Part shown: positions 19,429 through 28,451 of the stretch, piece after piece
Numbering within the stretch: position 1 is the stretch's first letter
Layout of the letters: every line of letters begins with the position of its first letter
From: Neobacillus pocheonensis
Lineage (GTDB): Bacteria; Bacillota; Bacilli; Bacillales; Cytobacillaceae
Direction: 5' to 3'
Assembly: GCA_023702235.1 (NCBI GenBank)
Contig: JAMQCR010000001.1
Span: forward strand, 1,178,001-1,242,000
DNA: 64,000 nt
Position numbers and translations under genes: made by a program
The notes under the pieces: model-generated
Database searches by the model: none
Told to the model about the DNA's origin: nothing
What the model saw: only the letters and a program-made list of their open reading frames with translations

Positions 19429-19809
19429 ATGCATATATATAAACATCTCAAGAATAACGGGGTGATGGTAGTGAGAAAAGCAGGGAAAGACGATTTTGTT
19501 CAAGGCTTTGTTCCACATCATAATCATGGCTCAGTTGATTATACCGGTGTTTCCGGGGGGCATGTTCACCAATGCTTAGATGTCACATCTCCACCAATTA
19601 TGTCACATGATGGGGGACATATACATTATACGGAAGGATATGTTTTGTTTGAGGATGGTCATACTCATCATTACCAGGCTTATTCAGGACCAGCCATCCC
19701 TGTAGGAAATGGGATGCATGTACATTATTATGATTTCCAGACCTCAGAAAACGATGGGCATAGACATCATGTTAAGGGAGTAGACCAGCCCGCACCAGGA
19801 AATAAATAA
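19429..19809 (+). CDS. YmaF family histidine-rich protein
   Basis: A protein of up to 126 residues with repeated H-x-H-containing blocks (HHNHGSVDY, GGHVHQC, DGGHIHYTEG, DGHTHHYQAY, NGMHVHYYD, DGHRHHVKG), the YmaF pattern. Histidine clusters suggest metal binding, but this is inference. The start is uncertain: a GTG at 19471 has GGGGTG six bases upstream and would remove 14 residues, while the ATG at 19429 has AAGGG too close. YmaF is spore-related in B. subtilis only by my recollection. Confidence 0.75.
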   Translation: MHIYKHLKNNGVMVVRKAGKDDFVQGFVPHHNHGSVDYTGVSGGHVHQCLDVTSPPIMSHDGGHIHYTEGYVLFEDGHTHHYQAYSGPAIPVGNGMHVHYYDFQTSENDGHRHHVKGVDQPAPGNK

Positions 19810-19890
19810 GGTACATAAACCAGTCTAAGTCAGTCCTTTCTTTTCATATTATAGTTTCCAGAGCAAAAATGATTATTGAGTAAAGAAAAC

Positions 19891-19936
19891 AAAAAAACTC
19901 TCTCTTTTCCAAAACTGGAAAGGAGGGAGTTTTTTT
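19891..19936. terminator. Intrinsic terminator
   Basis: AAAAACTC...TTTTCC pairs with GGAAA...GAGTTTTT with one bulged region; T and A runs on both sides, between convergent genes. Confidence 0.75.
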
Positions 19937-19954
19937 AATGCAGATAAATTGATT

Positions 19955-20736
19955 TTACCGATACATCGTCCATTTCCCGATATCAGTAAATCCAAGCCGT
20001 TTATAAATTCTACCTGCTTCAGGGTTATCATAAAATAGGCAAAGGATTTTGCCTTCATCAAGAACATCCTTAATTAATTTTTGCATAATGCCGTTGCTAG
20101 ACCTTGACGACGATTTTCTTTTCTAGTACAAACGCCAACAATCATTACTGCCTTCGAATTTTCAGCGGCTGTTGATACACAAGCCGAAATGACATTATTT
20201 TCTTCTGTATAATAAGTCCTAGACGTATTGGATTCCATTGCTCTAACCAAAATGTCCCGAGCATCATCTTTAATATGAAACTCTTCAATCTTCCGACGAA
20301 GACTTATAATTTGATCAACTTGACCAATTCCAGCCAACTTAATTTTCAAATCAGTAGTACCTAGATATTCAGCAGTCCGGCATTCAGCAAAAAAGGTAAC
20401 TTGGTTTTTGCCGAGCTTTAACTCTTCGAACTGTTCAAACTTATCGATTAGTTGGGTTTTTCCTGATAATGATATAGGTTGTTTAAAACTTTTCATAATC
20501 CTTACAAAACTTCCGATATCGAATTCCCCTTTGGCATATGGAATAAAAGACTGATAAAACCTAAGTAATACAGCTTTAATTTCTTTCAATTCATCGAATT
20601 CAGCCCAAATTTCCTGGAACTCTGAGTCGTACCCGAATGCTTCTAAATCTCCAATAATAAACAAATTTATAGACGGTTCCTCACTTAAAAAAGAAAGAAC
20701 TTGTTCGTGATCTTTTTCAGTTAGTTTTCTTATCAT
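19955..20736 (-). pseudogene. GNAT acetyltransferase with 1-base deletion
   Basis: The open frame (20074-20736, 220 residues) has an N-terminal DUF-like region and a C-terminal GNAT fold with motif A MIVGVCTRKENRRQGLATAL, then stops abruptly at LCKN. Adding one A to the run of five (20078-20082, minus strand) continues the fold as KLIKDVLDEGKILCLFYDNP and ends YKRLGFTDIGKWTMYR at a TAA at 19955-19957, the standard end of this family. So the true gene is about 260 residues and is interrupted by a homopolymer deletion. Confidence 0.85.
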
Positions 20737-20873
20737 TCCAATGCCCCCTTTGCTTTTACTAGATTAATCAAATAATACATAAATTTCAACCTATTTTAAA
20801 AATTCAAAAGAGATTATTTCTGCCAAGCGAATTTTATTAAAATAGGGATGTTTTAGTGTGAAAAATTTTCTTC

Positions 20874-20903
20874 TTGACATACTAAAGGGTATCTGTTTAT
20901 AAT
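20874..20903 (+). promoter_or_regulatory. SigA-type promoter of the marR-efflux operon
   Basis: TTGACA and a perfect TATAAT with an 18-base spacer, about 80 bases upstream of the MarR start. Confidence 0.75.
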
Positions 20904-20922
20904 TCATATTTGTAATAAATTA

Positions 20923-20951
20923 TTTCGCACACGAAATGTTTCGCTGTGAAA
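20923..20951. promoter_or_regulatory. Tandem dyad, probable MarR operator
   Basis: Two adjoining dyads, TTTCGCACACGAAA and TTTCGCTGTGAAA, lie just downstream of the -10 box and upstream of the regulator's start. The position suits autorepression of the operon. Binding is inferred. Confidence 0.55.
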
Positions 20952-20981
20952 CTTTAGGTTATCTAGAGAAAGGAGGAAGTG

Positions 20982-21428
20982 ATGTACTCATTAAATAATG
21001 AGATATTGGAGTCGTTTTCGGAAATCCATAAGGCATTTGATCGGCTAATTAAATTGGATGCTGATCGAGTGGGGATTACCGTTGTTCAACTTAAAGCACT
21101 TTATCAACTTTCCAATAGTCCAAATATTGGATTAGGGGAACTGGCTGAAAAGTTACGTCTTACGAACAGTACAGTTAGTGGTGTCATTGACCGTTTAGTT
21201 TATAGTGAATTAGTTGAAAGGGTCATTCCTCCTGAAAATCGCAGATCTGTTTCGATACATGTAACAGAAAAAGGAAAAAAATTGTTAGATAAGCTATATT
21301 CCTCAGATTCCATTTTTATAAAAAAATTGAATGAAGTCCTTGATTTACCTGAGGAAGAAATTGCACACCTTTTGAGTTTACACAAACTTGTTTTATCAAA
21401 GCTAAAGCTTGAGGAGGAAAAGTTTTAA
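20982..21428 (+). CDS. MarR family transcriptional regulator
   Basis: A 148-residue MarR protein with the winged helix at about 45-105 (LGELAEKLRLTNSTVSGVID, then wing PPENRRSVSIHVTEKGKKLL). I chose the ATG at 20982 because AGGAGG is five bases upstream; the in-frame GTG before it is too close. The next gene starts inside its stop codon. It probably represses the efflux operon and is relieved by toxic ligands. Confidence 0.88.
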   Translation: MYSLNNEILESFSEIHKAFDRLIKLDADRVGITVVQLKALYQLSNSPNIGLGELAEKLRLTNSTVSGVIDRLVYSELVERVIPPENRRSVSIHVTEKGKKLLDKLYSSDSIFIKKLNEVLDLPEEEIAHLLSLHKLVLSKLKLEEEKF

Positions 21429-22081
21429 TGAATACAAAACGACTGCTGGTTTTAAATATCATTATTTTAATTATTTTAGTAGGTGGAGGTTTTGCTGCTT
21501 ATTCCTATTACAATCGTACGGTAAATTATTTATCAACAGACAACGCTCAAATTTCAGGACAACAAGTAACGATAATGGCGCCTGCGAACGGTAAACTATT
21601 CGACTGGAATGCAAAAGTCGGGGATCATTTTACAAAGGATGAACAAATTGGCACAATCCTTTCCGCTGGCACTGCAGCTGCACCAACACAAATCCCTGTT
21701 ACTCTTCCAACTAACGGAACAGTTGTTCAAAACAATGGGGTTAAAGATTCATTTGTTGCAGCTGGTATGCCTTTAGCTATCGTTTACGACCTTGATCATC
21801 TTTGGGTAACTGCTAATATCCAGGAAACAAGTATCGACGAAATTGCCGTTAACCAGGATGTAGATGTTTATGTTGACGCATTTCCAAATACAACACTTAA
21901 AGGAAAGGTCTTGCAAATTGGCTTAGCTACATCAGGCACTTTTTCACTTTTACCTAGTACGAATAGCACTGGAAATTATACGAAAGTTACGCAAGTTATT
22001 CCTGTAACAATTTCATTAGATGACTACAAAGGACTACAATTAGCTCCTGGTATGAACGTGACCGTGAGAATCCATAAGTAG
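21428..22081 (+). CDS. HlyD/EmrA-type efflux adaptor protein
   Basis: A 217-residue membrane fusion protein: one N-terminal membrane segment (residues 5-25), the biotinyl-lipoyl halves (STDNAQISGQQVTIMAPANG and TLPTNGTVVQNNGVKDSF) and a C-terminal barrel (VDVYVDAFPNTTLKGKVLQI). It is shorter than E. coli EmrA and lacks a long coiled-coil hairpin, as in other Gram-positive adaptors. It is one base overlapping marR and nine bases before the MFS gene. Confidence 0.85.
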   Translation: MNTKRLLVLNIIILIILVGGGFAAYSYYNRTVNYLSTDNAQISGQQVTIMAPANGKLFDWNAKVGDHFTKDEQIGTILSAGTAAAPTQIPVTLPTNGTVVQNNGVKDSFVAAGMPLAIVYDLDHLWVTANIQETSIDEIAVNQDVDVYVDAFPNTTLKGKVLQIGLATSGTFSLLPSTNSTGNYTKVTQVIPVTISLDDYKGLQLAPGMNVTVRIHK

Positions 22082-22089
22082 GTGATAAG

Positions 22090-23883
22090 ATGTCAATTTA
22101 TATCACGGTTTATATCATTTTCAGCATATTGCTGTTAATTTTCTTGAATTATTTATTTGCAAAGAAAAGAAGAAGTCGTTCTCCAGAAAAAAATGACAGC
22201 ATTCAAATGGAAAAAGAAGAAAACCATGAGGATTTACACGAACAGGTAGAGGATTTGCTACAGGAATCAGCTATTGCCGAACCTGCTTTAGAGTATGTTG
22301 AGGCAAATGTAAAACCCAAAATAGAGAAAAAGTCTGACGGATTGTCTAGAGTTGCAGACGCGAAAAAAGAAGTTGGAAAAGGAAAAATTCTTACGGCTTT
22401 AATGCTTGGGGCATTTGTTGCAATTTTAAACCAAACATTGCTAAATGTCGCCATTCCCCATATAATGGCAGATTTAAATATTTCTGCTACAACTGTACAA
22501 TGGTTATCGACAGGATATATGTTAGTAAATGGAATTTGTATCCCAATAACCGCCTATTTAATTGAAAAGTTTGGTACCAGAAAACTATTTATAACGGCTG
22601 TTCTCCTCTTTACAATTGGCTCGATAATTTGTTCGATTTCAACAAGTTTTAGTTTGCTGATGATTGGAAGGATTGTCCAGGCATCGGGAGCAGGTGTCAT
22701 TATGCCACTTTTAATGACTGTATTCTTTTCCCTTTTCCCACCAGAAAAACGAGGAATGGCAATGGGAATGATGGGAATAGTTATGTTATTTGCTCCAGCC
22801 ATCGGTCCAACACTTTCCGGATGGATTATCGAACATTATTCATGGAGGCTTTTATTTGATGTTGTTATTCCAATTGGTATCGTTGATTTGATCCTAAGCT
22901 TTTTATGGATGAGGGACGTTACCGAAGTGACCAATCCTAAATTTGATTTCCCTGGATTGTTATTTTCAACATTAGGGTTTGGATTCCTCTTATATGGTTT
23001 TAGTGAAGCGGGAAGCAAGGGTTGGGGAAGTACAATTGTTGTAGTCTCTATAATAATCGGGATTATTTCAATAATTGCTTTTGTAATACGTGAACTTACA
23101 ACTGATAAACCAATGCTTGAGCTACGGGTTTTTAAATATGATATATTTGCGCTAACGACAATTATTAGTATGATAATTAATATGGCCATGTTTGGTGCGA
23201 TGATTTTGCTGCCAATCTATTTACAAAATATTCGTGGCTTCACAGCGTTACAATCTGGACTCATGTTACTCCCTGGGGCAATTATAATGGGGATTATGTC
23301 GCCAATTGCGGGAGCTATTTTTGACAAAATTGGAGCAAGATGGCTTGCTGTCACTGGTTTAACAATAACGGTTATTACTACATGGCAATTTACTACTTTA
23401 AGTATGACAACGAGCTATACTCATATTCTATTTCTTTATGTTATGCGTATGTTTGGAATGTCCTTCTTAATGATGACGGTTATGACTGAAGGTTTAAATC
23501 AATTACCTCGACATCTGGGTGCACATGGGACGGCTGCTTCAAATACGGCAAGGCAGATAGCAGGAAGTATTGGTACTGCCTTCCTAGTAACAGTTATGTC
23601 AACAAGATCAGGCGTCCACATGGGGGAATACGGAAATGTTATTACCAGCACAAATCCCTTCATCGCAAGTAAAATGGCGCAACTGGGACAGGGGATAGCT
23701 GCTATGGCCAGTGTTCCTACTACGGCTGGTAACCAACTTGCAACCTATATGATTTATGGGCAAACGATGCAACAAGCAACCATTGAGGGGATAAATGATT
23801 CCTTTATCGTCGCAACGATCATCTCTTTTATTGCCTTGATTTTAGCGTTCTTTATTAAACGGGCACGAGTAAAAGCCCAATAA
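22090..23883 (+). CDS. DHA2 family (EmrB/QacA) MFS drug efflux pump
   Basis: A 597-residue protein. Residues 1-95 are unusual for the family: a separate membrane helix (about 3-22), then a very charged linker. The 14-helix DHA2 transporter follows from about residue 100, with motif A-like LIEKFGTRKLF and motif C-like GPTLSGWIIEHYSWRLLF. Together with the adaptor it should form a drug exporter in the membrane, under MarR control. Confidence 0.88.
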   Translation: MSIYITVYIIFSILLLIFLNYLFAKKRRSRSPEKNDSIQMEKEENHEDLHEQVEDLLQESAIAEPALEYVEANVKPKIEKKSDGLSRVADAKKEVGKGKILTALMLGAFVAILNQTLLNVAIPHIMADLNISATTVQWLSTGYMLVNGICIPITAYLIEKFGTRKLFITAVLLFTIGSIICSISTSFSLLMIGRIVQASGAGVIMPLLMTVFFSLFPPEKRGMAMGMMGIVMLFAPAIGPTLSGWIIEHYSWRLLFDVVIPIGIVDLILSFLWMRDVTEVTNPKFDFPGLLFSTLGFGFLLYGFSEAGSKGWGSTIVVVSIIIGIISIIAFVIRELTTDKPMLELRVFKYDIFALTTIISMIINMAMFGAMILLPIYLQNIRGFTALQSGLMLLPGAIIMGIMSPIAGAIFDKIGARWLAVTGLTITVITTWQFTTLSMTTSYTHILFLYVMRMFGMSFLMMTVMTEGLNQLPRHLGAHGTAASNTARQIAGSIGTAFLVTVMSTRSGVHMGEYGNVITSTNPFIASKMAQLGQGIAAMASVPTTAGNQLATYMIYGQTMQQATIEGINDSFIVATIISFIALILAFFIKRARVKAQ

Positions 23884-23887
23884 CGAC

Positions 23888-23916
23888 AAAAAAGGCTGGC
23901 TTTGTTAGCCTTTTTT
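23888..23916 (+). terminator. Intrinsic terminator of efflux operon
   Basis: AAAAAAGGCT and AGCCTTTTTT around a nine-base loop. Confidence 0.8.
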
Positions 23917-24051
23917 GTTTTGTTTAACAATATGAGTCCAATCAGTAACTTTTATTATTGCTAAAAATCCTGGAGATTTTTACATAGGCCAACGTATTAG
24001 AATATAAACCGATTTTTTAGGGAAAATATTCATGGAAAGGAGTTGTAAAAG

Positions 24052-24210
24052 ATGTTTAATCGAAAAGATAACAAGCAAATGAAACCTACACTTGCTCCTG
24101 GAATGGATGACCAAGAGGAATTAGATAAAAGCGCCACTGAAAAAGAGGTTGAAAGAGGGGAATATACGAGTGTTACCACACTTTCTTATGACGAAGTAGA
24201 TCCAAGTTAA
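24052..24210 (+). CDS. Small acidic protein, unknown
   Basis: A 52-residue ORF (MFNRKDNKQMKPTLAPGMDD ... TTLSYDEVDPS) with AAAGGAG upstream and its own terminator downstream. It is strongly charged, has no membrane segment and looks disordered. I do not recognise a named family. Confidence 0.6.
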   Translation: MFNRKDNKQMKPTLAPGMDDQEELDKSATEKEVERGEYTSVTTLSYDEVDPS

Positions 24211-24213
24211 CTA

Positions 24214-24243
24214 AAAGACTGCCTGATTGAAGGCAGTTTTTTT
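24214..24243 (+). terminator. Intrinsic terminator
   Basis: ACTGCCT and AGGCAGT around six bases, followed by a T run. Confidence 0.85.
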
Positions 24244-24344
24244 AAATTTGCTTCTAAAACAGAAGTAAATAGAAACAAATAATACAAATATTGATCCGTG
24301 TTCGATATACTAAAGAGAGGAAGTTAATTGAAAGGGGAAAGATA

Positions 24345-25261
24345 ATGACAGGAATTCAAGAAATTAGTTTAATCAAACAGCAGGAAGCAATTATGGAAAA
24401 AATTCAGCATCGGCGACTTACAAAAAAAAGATTTTACAACGAATCTTGTTAATTACTCTTGGAGCGACCCTGATGGCGGTAGGGCTAGAAATATTTCTTG
24501 TACCCAATAATGTTATCGATGGAGGAATTACTGGTATCTCTATCATGTTATCGTATATTACAGGTTGGAAGTTGGGAGTATTTTTATTTCTACTAAACAT
24601 TCCATTTTTTTTCATCGGATATAAACAGATTGGAAAAACCTTCGCTTTGTCCACGCTCTATGGAATTATTGTCCTTTCGATTGCTACTACATTACTTCAT
24701 CCTGTACATGCTTTTACGCAAGATATTTTACTTGCCGCTGTTTTTGGGGGAATTGTTCTTGGCATAGGTGTTGGTATTGTCATTCGCTATGGAGGTTCCT
24801 TAGATGGTACTGAAATCCTTGCCATACTGTTTAATAATAAACTTCCCTTTTCCGTTGGGGAAATTATTATGTTTTTCAATCTTTTTATTCTCGGAAGTGC
24901 GGGATTTGTCTTTACATGGGATCGAGCAATGTACTTACTCATCGCCTATTTTGTTGCATACAAAACGATTGATATTACGATTACTGGACTTGATGAATCC
25001 AAATCGGTTTGGATCATCAGTGATCATGCAAGTCAAATAGGTGATGCCATTATGAGCCGCCTTGGCCGTGGGGTAACTTACATTAATGGAGAGGGTGCCT
25101 ACTCGGGGGATAATAAAAAAGTAATCTTTTGCGTAATTAATCGTCTTGAAGAAGCAAAATTAAAAGAAATCGTCACCGATTATGATGATAGCGCATTTTT
25201 AGCAGTAGCGGATATTGCCGAAGTCCGCGGCGGGAGATTTAAAAAGAAAGATATCCATTAA
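24345..25261 (+). pseudogene. YitT family membrane protein with 1-base deletion near the N-terminus
   Basis: The frame from 24446 encodes the YitT core (GATLMAVGLEIFLVPNNVID, then DUF2179 with ARGVTYINGEGAY-like GRGVTYINGEGAYSG). A proper start lies upstream at ATG 24345 with AAAGGGG, but its frame ends after 34 codons. Adding one A to the run of eight A's at 24422-24429 joins the two as RRLTKKKILQRILLITLGAT, giving about 305 residues. Downstream TTG 24446 has no ribosome site, so I treat the gene as frameshifted. Confidence 0.83.
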
Positions 25262-25415
25262 AATTTAAAAGGTTGTCGTAAACAGGAAAAACAATAAGAA
25301 ATCAATCAGATTGTGTCGTTTTTAAGCAGAAAAACAACAGGAATATATCAACTTTTGTCGGTGTATGCGCTTGCCTAGGAAATATTTTTTAAAACAATGA
25401 TTTATTTCCTAAACG

Positions 25416-25451
25416 AAAAAAGATGACAGAAAAACAACTGTCATCTTTTTT
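25416..25451. terminator. Intrinsic terminator
   Basis: AAAAAAGATGACAG pairs with CTGTCATCTTTTTT. Serves csgA on the minus strand and possibly the YitT gene. Confidence 0.85.
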
Positions 25452-25453
25452 AT

Positions 25454-25705
25454 TTAAAATAATAACTCATATACCTCATTTAATTCATGGGCTCTTTTCA
25501 CATCTTGTTCTTCTCTAGCATATTTTATCTCATTTGGAAGGATTTTATTTAAAAAATCAATTTCCTTTTGGTTCAAATGCCTTACAAATGAACCTTCGGA
25601 TGAAAAGTGTCCTTCTGAAAGCTTTCTGTATAAATGCCTGCCCTCAGAATGCTCGTCCGAATAATTCGACAAAATCTCACGTAAATACCCCAATGTTTGA
25701 TCCAT
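25454..25705 (-). CDS. csgA: CsgA-like sporulation-specific protein
   Basis: An 83-residue protein (MDQTLGYLREILSNYSDEHS start, EEQDVKRAHELNEVYELLF end) that matches what I recall of B. subtilis CsgA, a SigG-dependent acid-soluble spore protein. The C-terminal A-x-E-L-N-E-V-Y-E-L-L is the strongest part of the match. Expected in the forespore. A G-rich site (GGATGGGTGA) precedes the ATG. Confidence 0.75.
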   Translation of the reverse strand: MDQTLGYLREILSNYSDEHSEGRHLYRKLSEGHFSSEGSFVRHLNQKEIDFLNKILPNEIKYAREEQDVKRAHELNEVYELLF

Positions 25706-25824
25706 TCATCATCACCCATCCTTTCGCACCCTTATTTTTCGACGAGATTTTAATAATATACGCGTAAAGGTTCCGGGTTGAAAACAAAAAGGACATTGAA
25801 AGGAACATTATGCCACAAAAAGAA

Positions 25825-26073
25825 TTAAAAGAAAAAGAATGGAAAAACGGGAAAAGCGACAAAAGGAACGAAGATTGGCCGTCTAAAAAATGGTCTTGGA
25901 CCGAAAAATCCATACCCAAATCCTTCGTTCGAATCAGATGATCCTAATTCAGCAATCTCTAGACCATCTTCTTTTACTCTTACGACCTTACCAATCGCCC
26001 ATTCTCCACTTTCATTTTTAAAACGAATTATATTTCCTTCTAAATGACGTGCGCCCTCATAATTTAATTGCAT
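25825..26073 (-). CDS. Unknown small protein with phenylalanine-rich tail
   Basis: An 82-residue protein. Residues 1-45 look like a small beta-barrel (IRFKNESGEWAIGKVVRVKE), the rest is an unusual run rich in Phe and Pro (GFFGPRPFFRRPIFVPFVAF). GGAAGGAGG is the ribosome site. It lies upstream of csgA on the same strand with about 120 bases between. Family not recognised; a spore protein is possible from context only. Confidence 0.6.
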   Translation of the reverse strand: MQLNYEGARHLEGNIIRFKNESGEWAIGKVVRVKEDGLEIAELGSSDSNEGFGYGFFGPRPFFRRPIFVPFVAFPVFPFFFF

Positions 26074-26174
26074 TTAGAAATCCTCCTTCCACACTTGGAC
26101 TAGTTATATAGTATGAAAAGTGTTATTCAGTAGGAAGGGCAATCAACCTAAACTTGTCTTTTTTTATAAAAAGG

Positions 26175-26214
26175 AAAAAGCCTCATTTTACACACTGAAA
26201 ATTGAGACTTTTTT
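26175..26214. terminator. Intrinsic terminator
   Basis: AAAAAGCCTCATTTT pairs with AAAATTGAGACTTTTTT with one mismatch, directly after the methyltransferase stop on the minus strand. Confidence 0.7.
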
Positions 26215-26218
26215 GAAA

Positions 26219-26932
26219 TTACATTTTTGTACACGTTATAACCCTATAGCTTAAGGTATCTTGATACTTTAATATGATGCTTGCATGTTGATTAAAAATT
26301 TCAAAAAGCTTAGGCTCAAAGTTATTTGAGAATTGGAATTCAGGTATATGGTTGCCATTGCTAAGGGCTTGTTTTTCTTTTTTTAATTGAATCCTTTGAA
26401 ATCCTATATCCTCTAATAAATTTCTCCAATCCTCTTCTACCAATAATGAATCTAATGCGTAAAATTTCTTTATTTCATGTTCTTCTTTTAGAGTAAGCCT
26501 TTTGTTAATGGTCATTTCATTAGCGATTAAACGTCCACCTTTTTTTAATACACGGAAAAATTCTCGAAGTGCTTTCGGTTTATCAACAAATGCTAAAACA
26601 GATTCAGACAAAATGAAATCAAAGGTTTGATCAGGAAATGGAATAGATTCGATTGATCCTTCGATTAATTTAATGGGTAATTTTTGTGCTTGAAATCTTC
26701 GTTTCGCTTTTTTTATCATAATCGGATTTATTTCAAGTCCAGTAACATTTGCCTGAAACTGTTGATTTAAGTATGCAGCTGTTTGCCCAGTTCCACAGCC
26801 GGCATCCAATACATTTGACATGCTGGTTAAATTTTCACTTGATAAAATTTCTTTTGTTAAAAGGATTCCACCGGGATGGGCTCCACCAACTCCAAACTTG
26901 GCCAAGAAATCAAAATATGTTAAGCCTCCCAT
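26219..26932 (-). CDS. Class I SAM-dependent methyltransferase
   Basis: A 237-residue methyltransferase with motif I VLDAGCGTGQTAAYL near residue 40, motif II-like IEGSIESIPFPDQTFDFILS near 90, and motif III REFFRVLKKGGRLIANE near 128. Substrate unknown; ubiquinone-biosynthesis-type fold. I chose the ATG at 26932 with AGGTGG upstream instead of the GTG at 26941. Confidence 0.83.
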   Translation of the reverse strand: MGGLTYFDFLAKFGVGGAHPGGILLTKEILSSENLTSMSNVLDAGCGTGQTAAYLNQQFQANVTGLEINPIMIKKAKRRFQAQKLPIKLIEGSIESIPFPDQTFDFILSESVLAFVDKPKALREFFRVLKKGGRLIANEMTINKRLTLKEEHEIKKFYALDSLLVEEDWRNLLEDIGFQRIQLKKEKQALSNGNHIPEFQFSNNFEPKLFEIFNQHASIILKYQDTLSYRVITCTKM

Positions 26933-27108
26933 AGACACCACCTACTCATCTTTTTTGTATATTATGAAAGAATGCGGGTAGTGGTTCTTTTTTTATTTTT
27001 GGAAAAAACAAGCTAGAAATATCACTTGTTTTACTATCTTGATTAGCACATCTGCCCATAAAAGAATACCTATATAGTGAGACATTATTCAGGGGGTGTG
27101 TGCATTTT

Positions 27109-27759
27109 ATGAGTTATTCATACGTTGCCATTGGTGACTCAATATCAGCAGGGGTTGGTACTTCGCTTTTTTCACCAGGATTTGTCCATAGATATAGGAG
27201 AATGGCGGAACTCGAGTTGGACGATCAAGTCTTAGTCCATGTCTTCGCCCGTCCAGGTGCTGTAACAAAGGATGTTTTAAATGAATTGAAGCAAGATTTT
27301 ATTAGAGAGAGGATAAAAGAAGCGGATATTATTACGATTACTGCCGGGACTAATGATTTAATTAATGCTGCCAGGAAATATCAGACCGACAAAAATGCGG
27401 ATGGATTGAAGATATCATTTCAAGAATGTAAAGAGAATTTTTCAGCTATGATGAAGGTAATTGCCAAATTAAAAAAGGAAGCCCTTCGTCCCTTTGTTAT
27501 TCGCATATTTCACCTATATAATCCATTTCCAAAAGAAGATTTTGCGATAAAATGGGTAAAAAATTTCAATCACTTTCTTAAAAGTTTGGCAAAAGATTAC
27601 CATATATCTATTGTGGAAATAAATCAAGTGTTTAAAGAATATGAGTCAGAGTATTTATCAATAGACCGTATACATCCAAACGACATTGGACACGAGCAAA
27701 TGGCTGAAAGACTACATCGCCTCGGATACGGAGAACTTGCATTCGAGGAAGAAGAATAG
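27109..27759 (+). CDS. SGNH/GDSL-type lipase or esterase
   Basis: A 216-residue SGNH hydrolase. Block I is YVAIGDSISAGVGT (Ser nucleophile near residue 10), block III is TAGTNDL and block V is DRIHPNDIGHEQM holding Asp and His. No signal peptide is visible, so it is likely cytoplasmic. ATG 27109 was chosen; the GTG at 27100 abuts the ribosome site. Confidence 0.85.
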   Translation: MSYSYVAIGDSISAGVGTSLFSPGFVHRYRRMAELELDDQVLVHVFARPGAVTKDVLNELKQDFIRERIKEADIITITAGTNDLINAARKYQTDKNADGLKISFQECKENFSAMMKVIAKLKKEALRPFVIRIFHLYNPFPKEDFAIKWVKNFNHFLKSLAKDYHISIVEINQVFKEYESEYLSIDRIHPNDIGHEQMAERLHRLGYGELAFEEEE

Positions 27760-27798
27760 GAGAACCAGATCTACTATGTTCTCCTTTTTGTTTTTTTA
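27759..27798 (+). terminator. Intrinsic terminator
   Basis: GGAGAAC and GTTCTCC around a 12-base loop followed by T-rich sequence. Confidence 0.8.
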
Positions 27799-27872
27799 TT
27801 AGAATAATGAGGTTATCTTAAGAAAATGCTACATAGATAGGAGGATTGGCCAAAATAGAGGGGGTTTTAGCC

Positions 27873-28364
27873 TTGGTAAATCATCTTGTGAAAGCTGTAC
27901 CCAATTTATTTACCATTGGAAATTTATTATGTGGTGTTTTCTCCATTACCTTAAATATGAGTGGATTTTTGCAAATAGCTGCCATTTTCATTTTTTTCTC
28001 GGCTGTGTTAGACCTTTTAGATGGCCGTATCGCAAGGAAATTAAAAGTAAATAGTGAATTTGGTGTCGAGCTTGATTCGTTGGCAGATATTGTAAGTTTT
28101 GGAGTAGCACCTGCCCTTTTATTTCATTCTATAGCGGCACCATCCATTTTTACTTCTCTGGCATTTATTCTTTTTCCGACGATGGGGGCATTAAGGCTAG
28201 CAAGGTTTAGCGTCAAGCCAACCATTGGCTATTTTAAAGGCATTCCCATTCCTGCCGCTGGACTACCATTAGCTGGAATGGGCTTGTTCTTATATAGCAA
28301 TGCCTGGATTACTATTCTTCTTGCAGTCCTAATGGTGAGTCCCATCAAGGTTAAGAAGCTATAA
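27873..28364 (+). CDS. pssA: CDP-diacylglycerol-serine O-phosphatidyltransferase
   Basis: A 163-residue CDP-alcohol phosphatidyltransferase of the short PssA type, which makes phosphatidylserine in the membrane. The catalytic motif D-G-x2-A-R-x8-G-x3-D-x3-D is visible in LLDGRIARKLKVNSEFGVEL then DSLAD. About six membrane segments. I chose the TTG at 27873, because AGAGGGGG lies eight bases upstream; the earlier TTG 27846 touches its ribosome site. No psd gene follows. Confidence 0.88.
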   Translation: MVNHLVKAVPNLFTIGNLLCGVFSITLNMSGFLQIAAIFIFFSAVLDLLDGRIARKLKVNSEFGVELDSLADIVSFGVAPALLFHSIAAPSIFTSLAFILFPTMGALRLARFSVKPTIGYFKGIPIPAAGLPLAGMGLFLYSNAWITILLAVLMVSPIKVKKL

Positions 28365-28451
28365 TTTTATTATGTAAACAAAAAACTCCCACCAACTCCC
28401 ACTATAACTATTCCCGTCAAGCTACTATACTCTGTAGTGGGAGGGGATTAC

